In this document: positions 52,163-60,143 of the stretch, in pieces
Layout of the letters: each line of letters opens with the position of its first letter
Numbering within the stretch: the stretch's first letter is position 1
DNA from: Terriglobus roseus
GTDB taxonomy: Bacteria; Acidobacteriota; Terriglobia; Terriglobales; Acidobacteriaceae
NCBI RefSeq assembly: GCF_900102185.1
Contig: NZ_LT629690.1
Span: 4,278,001-4,342,000, forward strand
DNA length: 64,000 bases
Direction: 5' to 3'
Notes under the pieces: model-generated
The model's database searches: none
Told to the model about the DNA's origin: nothing
Seen by the model: the letters and a program-made list of their open reading frames with translations, nothing else
Translations under genes and position numbers: made by a program

Positions 52163-52420
52163 GTGAAACCGGCTGAAAGCACAATCCGCGCAACCATCGC
52201 GAGCCTGCTGAAAGAGCGCGGCCTGGGCAAGACGATCTGCCCCAGCGAAGTGGCACGTGCCATCGCAGGTGACACCCGCCGTGACTGGGAGCCATGGATG
52301 CAGCAAGTTCGCGACACGGCCGCTGCCATGGCCGACGAGGGAAGCCTCCAGGTCACGCAGCGCGGTCATGCCGTGAATGCTGCCACTGCAAAAGGCCCCA
52401 TTCGTTTGCGACTCCGGTAA
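52163..52420 (+). CDS. DUF3253 domain protein
   Basis: 85 residues from GTG 52163, with GGGAG about 10 nt upstream. It lies in a reading frame that is open far upstream across tyrS on the other strand, but only this end is coding. STIRATIASLLKERGLGKTICPSEVARAIA, RRDWEPWMQQVRDTAAAM and the ending VTQRGHAVNAATAKGPIRLRL match the DUF3253 family, small winged-helix-like proteins of unknown function. Stand-alone. Confidence 0.85.
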   Translation: MKPAESTIRATIASLLKERGLGKTICPSEVARAIAGDTRRDWEPWMQQVRDTAAAMADEGSLQVTQRGHAVNAATAKGPIRLRLR

Positions 52421-52485
52421 AAACACCTGCATTTCTGCCGGATTGCGAGTGAACGCGTATAAGCCGTTCCACCTCTAAGGTGGCT

Positions 52486-52788
52486 ATGGCAACTGCGAAG
52501 AAATCAGCGAAGCGCGCAACCAAATCCACCAACACGAAAACCGCCGCGAACCGGCGGCACATCAAGGGCGCGGATACGAAGAAGACCCCAGGAAAGAAGT
52601 CCGCAGCGAAGAAGGGTGGCAAAAAGACTTCCGCAGCAAACGCATGCTGGCCGGGCTATGAGCCCGTTCCGGGGAAGATGCAGGGAGAGAAGGGGAGCTG
52701 TGAGCCGAAGAAGAATCAGACAGCGGCGGAGCGAAAGGGAGACCAGAAGGCCGCAGCAGCGGCTCGCCTAAGCGGCCAGAGAAAGTAA
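52486..52788 (+). CDS. Lys/Ala-rich basic protein with a C-terminal Cys motif
   Basis: 100 residues from ATG 52486 (AAGG 5 nt upstream). The first 50 residues are Lys/Ala/Thr-rich and histone H1-like (TAKKSAKRATKS, KKSAAKKGGKKTSA). A CWPGYEPVPGKMQGEKGSCEPKK block with two Cys resembles the end of small basic acidobacterial proteins. It may bind DNA, but I cannot confirm a family. It carries no signal peptide. Stand-alone. Confidence 0.6.
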   Translation: MATAKKSAKRATKSTNTKTAANRRHIKGADTKKTPGKKSAAKKGGKKTSAANACWPGYEPVPGKMQGEKGSCEPKKNQTAAERKGDQKAAAAARLSGQRK

Positions 52789-53137
52789 GGTGTCCTGCGA
52801 AATCGGCTCTTCGGCGCGGATTTTCTTCGGAACGGCACTGCAAACTACGGGGAAGAAGAGGGGCAGAGCGGCTGCGATACAGCCTGGGGGAGGAGGGGGT
52901 TACGCCTGGGACTCTGTGCGGCCGGCAAGGCTGGCAACGACACAAGGAGAGAGAACCATGGCGAAAAAACCGACAGCGACAATCAGATCATGCATTTTTA
53001 ATACGTCTCACTTCTGTTGGAGAGCGACTGCGGCTCTCTCGACAGATTGAGAATCTCTCCTTTCCGCCGAATGCGATATCCATCGAAAGCTGCTTTGGAA
53101 AATCGTTGGTGGAAGACGCGATAACACCCTAGCGGCA
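52789..53137. other. intergenic region with one micro-ORF candidate
   Basis: 349 nt between two supported genes. The only candidate is the micro-ORF at 52958-53050. GAGAGC/GCTCTC arms around 53020-53040 could form a short hairpin. Otherwise no coding signal or mobile element is seen. Confidence 0.5.
52958..53050 (+). CDS. micro-ORF with strong ribosome site, possibly a decayed gene
   Basis: 30 codons from ATG 52958. AAGGAGAGAGAACC precedes the ATG, one of the best ribosome sites in the window. MAKKPTATIRS looks like the start of a normal small basic protein, but the rest (FNTSHFCWRATAALS) shows no recognisable fold. It could be a real small protein or the truncated remnant of one. Confidence 0.3.
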   Translation: MAKKPTATIRSCIFNTSHFCWRATAALSTD

Positions 53138-53860
53138 TTACTGTGGTCCAGCGAGCCAGAGCCTGCGATCCACTGAATCCAGCCGCTCAATCGCATAACG
53201 CAAGGCCGTCCGAGGCATCCGGGCGTAGTGCTGCCGCAGAAATGCCATCAGCGCACCATGGTCCACTTTGCCCGCCTCGCGCAGCAGCCATCCCGTAGCT
53301 TTGTGGATTAGGTCGTGCCGGTCATCCAGCAGTTTTTCCGCAACCGCAAAAGTGGGCGCAGTCTCCCCTCGTTTCAACGCCGCGAACGTGCTGACCATCG
53401 CAATGCGTCTATCCCAGAGGTCTGCTGACTTCGCATAACGCAAAGCAAGGCGGCCCTTCAAGTCGTGTTCGCCAAACAGAGCGCGGGCTGACGTATCCAC
53501 CAGGTCCCAGTTGTTAACACCAGCGCGATGTTCCACATAGAAGCCATGCAGAGCGGCTCGGTCTTCTTGCGATGCACGGTCATGCTGTGCGATCAGAATC
53601 AGCAATGCAATCAAACGATGCTCATGCCATGGCGAAGCCAACAGAATCGCCACATCATGCAATTGCAGACCCGCATAGGCGCGTGCGATCTTTCGCGAAT
53701 CAGGCACGGTCAAGCCCAGCATCTTGTCGCCTTCCGCATACTCGCCAGTGCCAGTGCGAAAGAACCTCTGCAGAAATCGTGCGCGTTCCGGATCACGCAG
53801 GGCATTCACGTCGCGCTTTAACGCGGCAAGTGTGGCCCTGGATTTTGCGGTGGATGGCAT
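53138..53860 (-). CDS. AlkD-like DNA alkylation repair protein
   Basis: 240 residues of HEAT-like repeats. The AlkD/DUF91-type marks are visible: NWDLVDTSARALFGEH, LWDRRIAMVSTFAAL, HDLIHKATGWLLREAGK and RTALRYAIERLD. AlkD removes positively charged N3/N7 alkyl bases. Trp and Asp residues known to contact DNA are present in NWDLVD and LWDRRIA. It is minus-strand and 9 nt before the aminotransferase gene in genome order, so the two may be co-transcribed (the aminotransferase comes first). Confidence 0.92.
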   Translation of the reverse strand: MPSTAKSRATLAALKRDVNALRDPERARFLQRFFRTGTGEYAEGDKMLGLTVPDSRKIARAYAGLQLHDVAILLASPWHEHRLIALLILIAQHDRASQEDRAALHGFYVEHRAGVNNWDLVDTSARALFGEHDLKGRLALRYAKSADLWDRRIAMVSTFAALKRGETAPTFAVAEKLLDDRHDLIHKATGWLLREAGKVDHGALMAFLRQHYARMPRTALRYAIERLDSVDRRLWLAGPQ

Positions 53861-53869
53861 CGTGGCATT

Positions 53870-55177
53870 TCAGGCAAACATTGCATGTTCTTTGTGCAAC
53901 GCATTCGCCAGCGCATCGCTATCGGCAAAGGTGGTGTACAGGCCCGGCGTCACGCGAATCACAGGACCCTTCGCCACACCCTTCCGCCAAACCGTATGCA
54001 CGCGATACTTCTCAAACAACATCGTTTGCAGATGCTGCGCCTGTTCGTTCATGTGCATGCCCTTCAAACGAAAACTGGTGATTGCGCAGTAACGGGCAGG
54101 ATCGTCCGGCACACAGATCTCCACGTTCGGCAGATCAGCCACAGCATGTACCCAGCGGTCGCGCAGACTGCGCAAATGCTTCTCTTTCGCCGCACCACCC
54201 ACCGCAAAATGAAAATCCGCAGCGGTGGGAATCGACAACAACGCCGCGAAATTCACCGTACCCGCGGGCACACGCGCAGTAATGTCATGCGGCGGAATCT
54301 CATGGTTGTCATACGAAATATCAATGTCATCAATGCGCGATTTGCGGATGTACATTGCCCCCGTGCCCAGCGGAGCAGAGGTCCACTTGTGAACGCTCCA
54401 TCCCGCAAAGTCACAACCCAGATCGGCAATTTGGAAATCAAGGCAAGCCACACCATGCGCAATGTCGCAGATGGTATCCACACCACGCGCGCGCGCCATC
54501 GCAACAATCTCTTTCACGGGCGTAACAAGACCAGTCCGGTTCGACACCTGCGTCACCAGCAGCAGCTTTGCATTCGGGGTGCGCTTCAACACATCTTCAT
54601 ACGCGGCAAGAATGTTGGCCGTCGTCGCAGGCTCCGGCATGTCAAACTTCACCACTTGCGCGCCGCGATGATCACCCAGCCAATCCATGCTGGCAATCAT
54701 CGCGTCGTAGTCCAGATCGCAGTAGATGACGGCATCGCCTGGCTTGATCGCCTTGTAGTTGCAGATCAGCGATTGCAATGCGTCGGAACCGCTGCGTGTA
54801 ATCGCAATTTCTTCGTGCGACACGCCCACCATCTTCGCAATGGCGTCGCGCGCTTCACGCCCACCCGCTGCAAGGCAAGCACCACCCGGCAACACATTGC
54901 GCGCCCAGATGGAGTTGTGGCGATTCACATACGCCGACTGCTCGGCATACACCTGCGCCACTGGACGCGGCATCACGCCCCAATAGCCGTTCTCCAAATT
55001 GTGAATGCCCGTCTCCACGTCATAGTGCTTCGGCAGATCGGCAACGGGAATGGAGTTCGGTGTCAGCTTCACGGCAATAGCTGCGGCGGCCTGATCTTCA
55101 GCATGCGCCACATTCATCATCGCAACAGGTGCGCAGGCAGCGGCCGACTTCAAAAAGGTACGGCGATCCGGTCTCAT
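53870..55177 (-). CDS. class V aminotransferase, Tat-exported (isopenicillin N epimerase-like)
   Basis: 435 residues from ATG 55177. RPDRRTFLKSAAACAPVAM is a twin-arginine signal, so a folded PLP enzyme is exported. The PLP Lys is in SVHKWTSAPLGTGAMYIRK, and DICDIAHGVACLD carries the Asp that pairs with the pyridine nitrogen. GSDALQSLI and NRTGLVTPVKEIV fit the class V fold, closest in style to isopenicillin N epimerase or cysteine desulfurase-like. The reaction is unknown. It runs into an AlkD-like gene at its 3' side. Confidence 0.88.
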   Translation of the reverse strand: MRPDRRTFLKSAAACAPVAMMNVAHAEDQAAAAIAVKLTPNSIPVADLPKHYDVETGIHNLENGYWGVMPRPVAQVYAEQSAYVNRHNSIWARNVLPGGACLAAGGREARDAIAKMVGVSHEEIAITRSGSDALQSLICNYKAIKPGDAVIYCDLDYDAMIASMDWLGDHRGAQVVKFDMPEPATTANILAAYEDVLKRTPNAKLLLVTQVSNRTGLVTPVKEIVAMARARGVDTICDIAHGVACLDFQIADLGCDFAGWSVHKWTSAPLGTGAMYIRKSRIDDIDISYDNHEIPPHDITARVPAGTVNFAALLSIPTAADFHFAVGGAAKEKHLRSLRDRWVHAVADLPNVEICVPDDPARYCAITSFRLKGMHMNEQAQHLQTMLFEKYRVHTVWRKGVAKGPVIRVTPGLYTTFADSDALANALHKEHAMFA

Positions 55178-55247
55178 CAGGAGTGGAACCTCGAAATGCG
55201 TAGCGGTGGCGTTATGCTATCGCACTTCGAGGCCGCTCCATATCAAA

Positions 55248-56327
55248 CTAGGCTTTCTTCGCTGCAGCGTAGATGCGCGCGATGGCTTGCATGTCGCGCA
55301 GACCCTCTTCGCCGTTCGGGCCCGGTTCCTTGTTGTCCAGAATGCAGCGCGAGAAGTAATCGCTCTCGACCAAAAACTGATGGGGATCTTTATTCATATC
55401 GGGCTGCGGCGCTTCCACCGCTGGCTTCGACCTCAACGACATGTGGATGCCGTCGTATCCATAGCCAAAAATCTCCAGCACGCCTTTGCTGCCGTGCAGC
55501 CGCGTGAAGCCTTCCTGACTCGCACCGTACGTCGTGTTGCACGTGGCAATCGCGCCGGAGGGAAACGTCATCACCCAACCGATCGTTTCTTCCACGCCCT
55601 TGAAGCGAGGATCAGTGGGGTCAACATAGCTATGCGCGCTAATGTCCTTCGGCTCTTCCTGCAACAGCCAGCGGCACGCGTTCAACGAATAGATGCCGAC
55701 ATCCATCAGCGGCCCACCACCCGCGTACTTCGCGTCGCTGCGCCACTCATTCGGGGCAATGTTGAATCCATTCGCTGCTTCAATGGCCCACACCTTGCCA
55801 ATCACGCCATCCTGAATCATCTTGCGCGCCTGAATAAAGGTGGGCTCTAATTGGCAGCGATAGCCAATCATCAGTTTGCGATTTGCCTTGTGGCACGCGT
55901 CAATCATCGCCCGGCAATCGGCAGGCGTGTTCGCCATCGGCTTCTCGCACAGCACGTGTTTGCCCGCCTGCGCCGCGCGAATGGTGTACTCCGCATGCAT
56001 GTTGTTCGGCAGGCCGATGTACACGGCGTCAATGTCAGGGTTGTCCTTCATCTGGTCGTACGTTTCGTACGTGTAGATGTTTTTCTGCGGAACGCCATAC
56101 TCCGCGGCAAACTTCGCAGCCTTATCCGGATGGCCGCTCACCAGTCCGGTGATCTCGCCATACTGTCCCAGCTTGGTACCGGGCATAAAGTGCTGACACG
56201 AGATGCGACCCAGCCCCACAGCGGCGTAACGAATCTTCTTCGGAGCCTGGGGAAGCATGGTTGCAGGAAGGGATGTGGCCGCAGAAGCAGCGGCGGCAAG
56301 ACGAACGAAATCACGACGATTCAGCAC
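55248..56327 (-). CDS. Gfo/Idh/MocA-family oxidoreductase, Tat-like signal
   Basis: 359 residues starting at GTG 56327, with AGAGG 7 nt upstream; a TTG at 56345 has no such site. NRRDFVRLAAAASAATSL is a twin-arginine-like signal. KIRYAAVGLGRISCQHF starts the NAD(P) fold; VYIGLPNNMHAEYTIRAAQAGKHVLCEKPMA is complete, including EKP. YAGGGPLMDVGIYSLNACRWL has the second-domain Asp and His-region residues. Similar to glucose-fructose oxidoreductase-type proteins. Likely periplasmic sugar oxidoreduction. Not clearly in an operon. Confidence 0.9.
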   Translation of the reverse strand: MLNRRDFVRLAAAASAATSLPATMLPQAPKKIRYAAVGLGRISCQHFMPGTKLGQYGEITGLVSGHPDKAAKFAAEYGVPQKNIYTYETYDQMKDNPDIDAVYIGLPNNMHAEYTIRAAQAGKHVLCEKPMANTPADCRAMIDACHKANRKLMIGYRCQLEPTFIQARKMIQDGVIGKVWAIEAANGFNIAPNEWRSDAKYAGGGPLMDVGIYSLNACRWLLQEEPKDISAHSYVDPTDPRFKGVEETIGWVMTFPSGAIATCNTTYGASQEGFTRLHGSKGVLEIFGYGYDGIHMSLRSKPAVEAPQPDMNKDPHQFLVESDYFSRCILDNKEPGPNGEEGLRDMQAIARIYAAAKKA

Positions 56328-56406
56328 GGCGGCACCTCTCAGCAAAGAACCATAGCAGGGTTCGATGGCTGAGAGGATGCGCGTGATTTTCTGACAGCAA
56401 GAAAAC

Positions 56407-57348
56407 TTAAGCGGAACGCCGTCTTCTGCCGCTTACCAGGTAGATAGCGGCACGAAGTTCCAACAAAGGATCAGCCGAAGCCTCAATGCCATCCACGCGT
56501 GGAATGGGATCAAAGATGATGGTCTTCTGCTCGGCCGCATCATCCGGCACCACTGCGTTGATCTCAAGGGTGCCCAGCGTCAACACTTCGCGCTCCGCAG
56601 GCCAATGGATCGTCGCATCGTCAACCACATCACCCTGCTCTGCAAGCTGCACCGCCAGCGTGAACTTGGCAGGTTTCGCCGCAACGCGCGCATGAATCTC
56701 ATCCATCAGGAAGTTCGCATCCTTCGCAGCAGCTTGTTCAGCGGTCAGGAAGTCATTGCCTTCTTCCGGCACAATGCGATAACGACCAAACCTCGAAGCA
56801 CCATCCGCATTGATGAACTCCATCGCCGTAACCCCAAAGTAGCTTTCGCGAGCAAAGCTGCTGGGCGCAGGCTTCGGAATCTGTACAAACGCAAGCGCCG
56901 CAGGATGCGAACCCAGAAACGCCTCCAGCGGTGATCCCGCAAAGTTCGCCGGATCAGTCGCCTTCACCGCTTTCAGGAAATCAAGAAACTCATACCCGTC
57001 ACGCGCAGGAAACGCGTCCACAGAGTGCGACACAATATCCGTGTGCTTGTGCTCACCCAGCACAAAACGTACTGCCATGCCGCGCGGATCAGCATTCGCA
57101 TCGTTATCTGGCAACATGGGTACACCTGTCGAGTTTGAGAAACGAACCCGCACCGGCGTCGATGGCTGATTGAAATGCGGCGCACGCGATAGCTTCGCAG
57201 CTTCTGCGGAAGGCGTGAACACACCCGCCATCAATGCGCCCTTGGCATGAGCGGCGCGGAAACCAGGATGAACGCCAAAGATCGCATCGAACTGCGCCAG
57301 CAGATCGTTCGCAAGGGCAACAACGCGTTCATCATTCGGCAAGGGCAT
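56407..57348 (-). CDS. catalase-family peroxidase (SrpA-like)
   Basis: 313 residues from ATG 57348 (GGAGA upstream); a start at 57390 is not needed. GFRAAHAKGALMAGVF holds the distal His, VRVRFSNSTGVPMLPDNDANADPRGMAVRF the family core, and LLELRAAIYLVSGRRRR the proximal haem Tyr region near the C-terminus. These short catalase-like proteins use haem to reduce peroxides and organic hydroperoxides. They lack the C-terminal domain of true catalases. No signal peptide, so it is cytoplasmic. It lies 72 nt after a VOC gene. Confidence 0.92.
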   Translation of the reverse strand: MPLPNDERVVALANDLLAQFDAIFGVHPGFRAAHAKGALMAGVFTPSAEAAKLSRAPHFNQPSTPVRVRFSNSTGVPMLPDNDANADPRGMAVRFVLGEHKHTDIVSHSVDAFPARDGYEFLDFLKAVKATDPANFAGSPLEAFLGSHPAALAFVQIPKPAPSSFARESYFGVTAMEFINADGASRFGRYRIVPEEGNDFLTAEQAAAKDANFLMDEIHARVAAKPAKFTLAVQLAEQGDVVDDATIHWPAEREVLTLGTLEINAVVPDDAAEQKTIIFDPIPRVDGIEASADPLLELRAAIYLVSGRRRRSA

Positions 57349-57420
57349 GTGTGTCTTCTCCAATGTGTTGAGTTCAAGACACTTTCGCACGTCTCAGCTA
57401 TCGTGTCGACCTGTGCACGA

Positions 57421-57801
57421 TCAATAGTGAGGCGGCGGCTCGGGATCACGGATGGGCTCCGGATCATCCTTCACCGCATGCGGATCCTGGCCAATGTTGT
57501 AGATCAGGCCGAAAGGATCACGCATATACAAACGCGGAATCGAAGGATCATCCGCCTTCACAGTGCATCCGCGATCCAACAAATCACGTCGCGCTTCTGC
57601 AACGTCATCCACCAGAAACTCCAGCACAGGGCCCAGCGATCCAGCACGATCCAGATACAGCGAGAACGCGCCCGCATCCAGCCCCACCATATCCGGTGTG
57701 TTCATGAACACGCGCAGACCCAGCACATCCCGATAGAAGGCCGTGGCCTCTTCAAGATGTGGGGTCTGCAATAGAACGTCTTTTGTAGCGCGTGCCTGCA
57801 T
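57421..57801 (-). CDS. VOC-family (glyoxalase / bleomycin-resistance-like) protein
   Basis: 126 residues. VLLQTPHLEEATAFYRDVLGL is the first VOC module opening; FSLYLDRAGSLGPVLEFLVDDVAEARRDLLDRG and LYMRDPFGLIYNIG complete the fold. VOC proteins bind a metal and act on many small molecules, so function cannot be named. A Pro-rich tail (PEPPPHY) ends the chain. Starts 8 nt after the VWFA stop, so it may be the third gene of the TonB-receptor operon. Confidence 0.88.
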   Translation of the reverse strand: MQARATKDVLLQTPHLEEATAFYRDVLGLRVFMNTPDMVGLDAGAFSLYLDRAGSLGPVLEFLVDDVAEARRDLLDRGCTVKADDPSIPRLYMRDPFGLIYNIGQDPHAVKDDPEPIRDPEPPPHY

Positions 57802-57809
57802 CCTGCTTC

Positions 57810-60143
57810 TTAGTTTCCCGCAGGAGCCCCAGAAGTGGAAGTGGGTGCTGCAGGAGTTGCTGGATTTGCAGGTGCGGCAGTCGGTATTGGTGCAACAACC
57901 TTCACTGCCAGCCGTGGGAAGGTAAACGTTCCAGCAGTGTCGTCCACCACATTCACCTGGCAGATGTACGTGCCCGGCTTCAGTGTTTCCAACGGCACAT
58001 CAAAGCTGAAGCCCACCGCACCGCGTTCCGGTTCATTCAGTGTCTCTGCGGCCACCAGCGGAGTTTCAAACACCTTCGCGCCGTTCTGTAGGAATTCGAT
58101 CGACGTCAGCACATGGATGCCGCCGGACGTAGGCCGTGCCTTCATGCCACTCTGCTTCGCATTCGCTTCGGTTGCAGCCTGTTGTTGCGCCACAGCAGCA
58201 GCCTTCGCCGGATCATACAACTCATACAGCAAATACAGGTGCGCATCCTGACGGAATACATGCGGCACATTCGGCACAAACAACTGCCCATCCTGCACCA
58301 GCGGATTCACCGGTGCCTGCATCCCCGGAGGCATCGGCCCAGGGTGTCGCGGTTGTTGCGCTGCAGGTGTGCGTTGCGAACTCAACACCACACTTGAAAG
58401 TTTGATCGGCTGCTTGCGTTGATCGGGCACCACAAGGTCCGTTTCAAACGAGCCCATGTTGCCCGTTTCATTCTCACGCGCTACAAACTTCACATGATAG
58501 TGCCCCGGTGCCAGCGTGAAACCAGTGCTGTATTGAATGTTGCGACGCGCCGCTCCAAGAGTGCCATCCACGGAGAGTTTGATCGTCTCGCGTGCATTGC
58601 CCACGGCGATGCCCTGCGCATTCTTCACCTGGCCAACAATGTCCAGAGTCGCCTTGTCCTGATCCTTCGTGCGCGTAAAGGGGATCTGCGAACCCGGCAC
58701 AATCAACGACATCGGAATGTAGTACTCATTCGGCGAAACCCGGAAGTAGAAAGCCTCCAGATACATCGAGATGTCTACTGCGGGCAGATCGCTCTTCAAC
58801 TGTTCGTTCAGAGCGTATTCGCGATCCTCAGTCTTCTGATGTTTGAAGTCAGCAGGAGCGTAATAGCCAGGACGATACTCCAGCTTCGCATCCGGATGGT
58901 TATTTAACTTAACCGTCAGATGGCGGAACGCGCCATCGCGTCGCTGGTCCGTGGAACGGAATCCAAGGATGTAATACGCCTCAGTATCGTGCTGAATCTG
59001 CGCGAATGCAGGAGCAAAATCATTCGAGTCTGAGAAGAACTTGCCGCCTGTATCTGACGCCAGCGTGCCCAGCGTCTCCTGCGATGCGAAGTTCGAATCC
59101 AATCGCGATTGCATCGCACGTCCGCTATACGCAGAGGTGCCGCGCAATGATCCGGTAGACGCATCTCCCAACGGCGACAACGCTTCCAGACCACGCGAAT
59201 CCACGCTGTAGATGGCCATGTTCGCCTTCACCGCTTCATTGGTGGCTGCGCGCATGCTGGCTTGGTTCTCAATGCCCTGCCGCGTCAATCCACCACTGAA
59301 ATACAGCATGCTCTTATGCTGTTCCAGCTTCTCCAGACTCTTCGCAATCGTCTGAATCGCGTAGAGCTGGCGGTCGGTATTCAGGTTGTTGTACTCGGTG
59401 TCATCTGCGGTGAATCCCGTACCGTCTTCACTGGTCACGTCGGTATCTGCAGTAGCGCCGTTTGCAAAGCCCGCGCCCTCATTGGTGCCGTTGAACTTGC
59501 TTACCGTACGCAGCAACTGGTCCTTGTCCGCGGTGAAATCATGATCCAGCGAAAGCGATGTGCTCAGACTGGCGACTGCCACCAGATCGGCGGGCGCCAT
59601 CTTCTTGTTGATGTAATCCTTCGCAGCATCCACTGCGCGATCAATGTCTTCATCCTGCATGCTCGACAGATCGAAGAACATCACAATTAAACGATGATCG
59701 CGCAACTGCTTCTGATCCGCCCCCATACTGCGATCCAGAATCTGCGCAATCGTCGGTGCTTTGCCGCTCACCGTGGCTTCGTTCAACCGCGCAGCCTGAT
59801 CCACAGTCTGATAGTCGAACGAAGAAATCTTCTGCGCCTTATTGTTTTCAAGAATGGTGAAGTCGGAAGCCTTCAAATCCTTGATCACCACGCCTGTCTT
59901 CTTGTCGCGCACCACCACATTGGTGAGCACCATGTTCGAATCCACACGCAGCGTAAAGCTCTGCGACGTACTGTCGCCCACCTGTTGAATGCTGGTTCCT
60001 GTGGACGCAGGCTGGCCTGGAAGCGGCGCTGGGGCTTGCTGCACGGGCGTGTTCAACTGCACCGGCGGTTGTTGTTGCTGTTGCGCAAGTGCAACACTGG
60101 CGCACAACGAAAGGCATGCGAGCGAACGGAGCGTGTGGGCCAT
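57810..60143 (-). CDS. VWFA-related acidobacterial protein (TIGR03436 type), exported
   Basis: 777 residues. A Gln-rich mature start follows a signal peptide (SLACLSLCASVALAQ). The N-terminal beta domain (LRVDSNMVLTNVVVRDKKTGVVI) leads to a VWA domain: LIVMFFDLSSMQDEDIDRA holds the DxSxx metal site. The C-terminal half has Ig-like beta regions with a Pro/Ala tail (AAPANPATPAAP). The VWFA family is abundant in Acidobacteria and its role is unknown. Its ATG overlaps the receptor stop as TAATG, so it is translationally coupled to the TonB receptor and probably partners it. Confidence 0.92.
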   Translation of the reverse strand: MAHTLRSLACLSLCASVALAQQQQQPPVQLNTPVQQAPAPLPGQPASTGTSIQQVGDSTSQSFTLRVDSNMVLTNVVVRDKKTGVVIKDLKASDFTILENNKAQKISSFDYQTVDQAARLNEATVSGKAPTIAQILDRSMGADQKQLRDHRLIVMFFDLSSMQDEDIDRAVDAAKDYINKKMAPADLVAVASLSTSLSLDHDFTADKDQLLRTVSKFNGTNEGAGFANGATADTDVTSEDGTGFTADDTEYNNLNTDRQLYAIQTIAKSLEKLEQHKSMLYFSGGLTRQGIENQASMRAATNEAVKANMAIYSVDSRGLEALSPLGDASTGSLRGTSAYSGRAMQSRLDSNFASQETLGTLASDTGGKFFSDSNDFAPAFAQIQHDTEAYYILGFRSTDQRRDGAFRHLTVKLNNHPDAKLEYRPGYYAPADFKHQKTEDREYALNEQLKSDLPAVDISMYLEAFYFRVSPNEYYIPMSLIVPGSQIPFTRTKDQDKATLDIVGQVKNAQGIAVGNARETIKLSVDGTLGAARRNIQYSTGFTLAPGHYHVKFVARENETGNMGSFETDLVVPDQRKQPIKLSSVVLSSQRTPAAQQPRHPGPMPPGMQAPVNPLVQDGQLFVPNVPHVFRQDAHLYLLYELYDPAKAAAVAQQQAATEANAKQSGMKARPTSGGIHVLTSIEFLQNGAKVFETPLVAAETLNEPERGAVGFSFDVPLETLKPGTYICQVNVVDDTAGTFTFPRLAVKVVAPIPTAAPANPATPAAPTSTSGAPAGN

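Noticed and set aside
53885-55507. 540-residue + strand frame over the aminotransferase
   Set aside because: Arg/His-rich antisense shadow of a PLP enzyme with its catalytic Lys in place.
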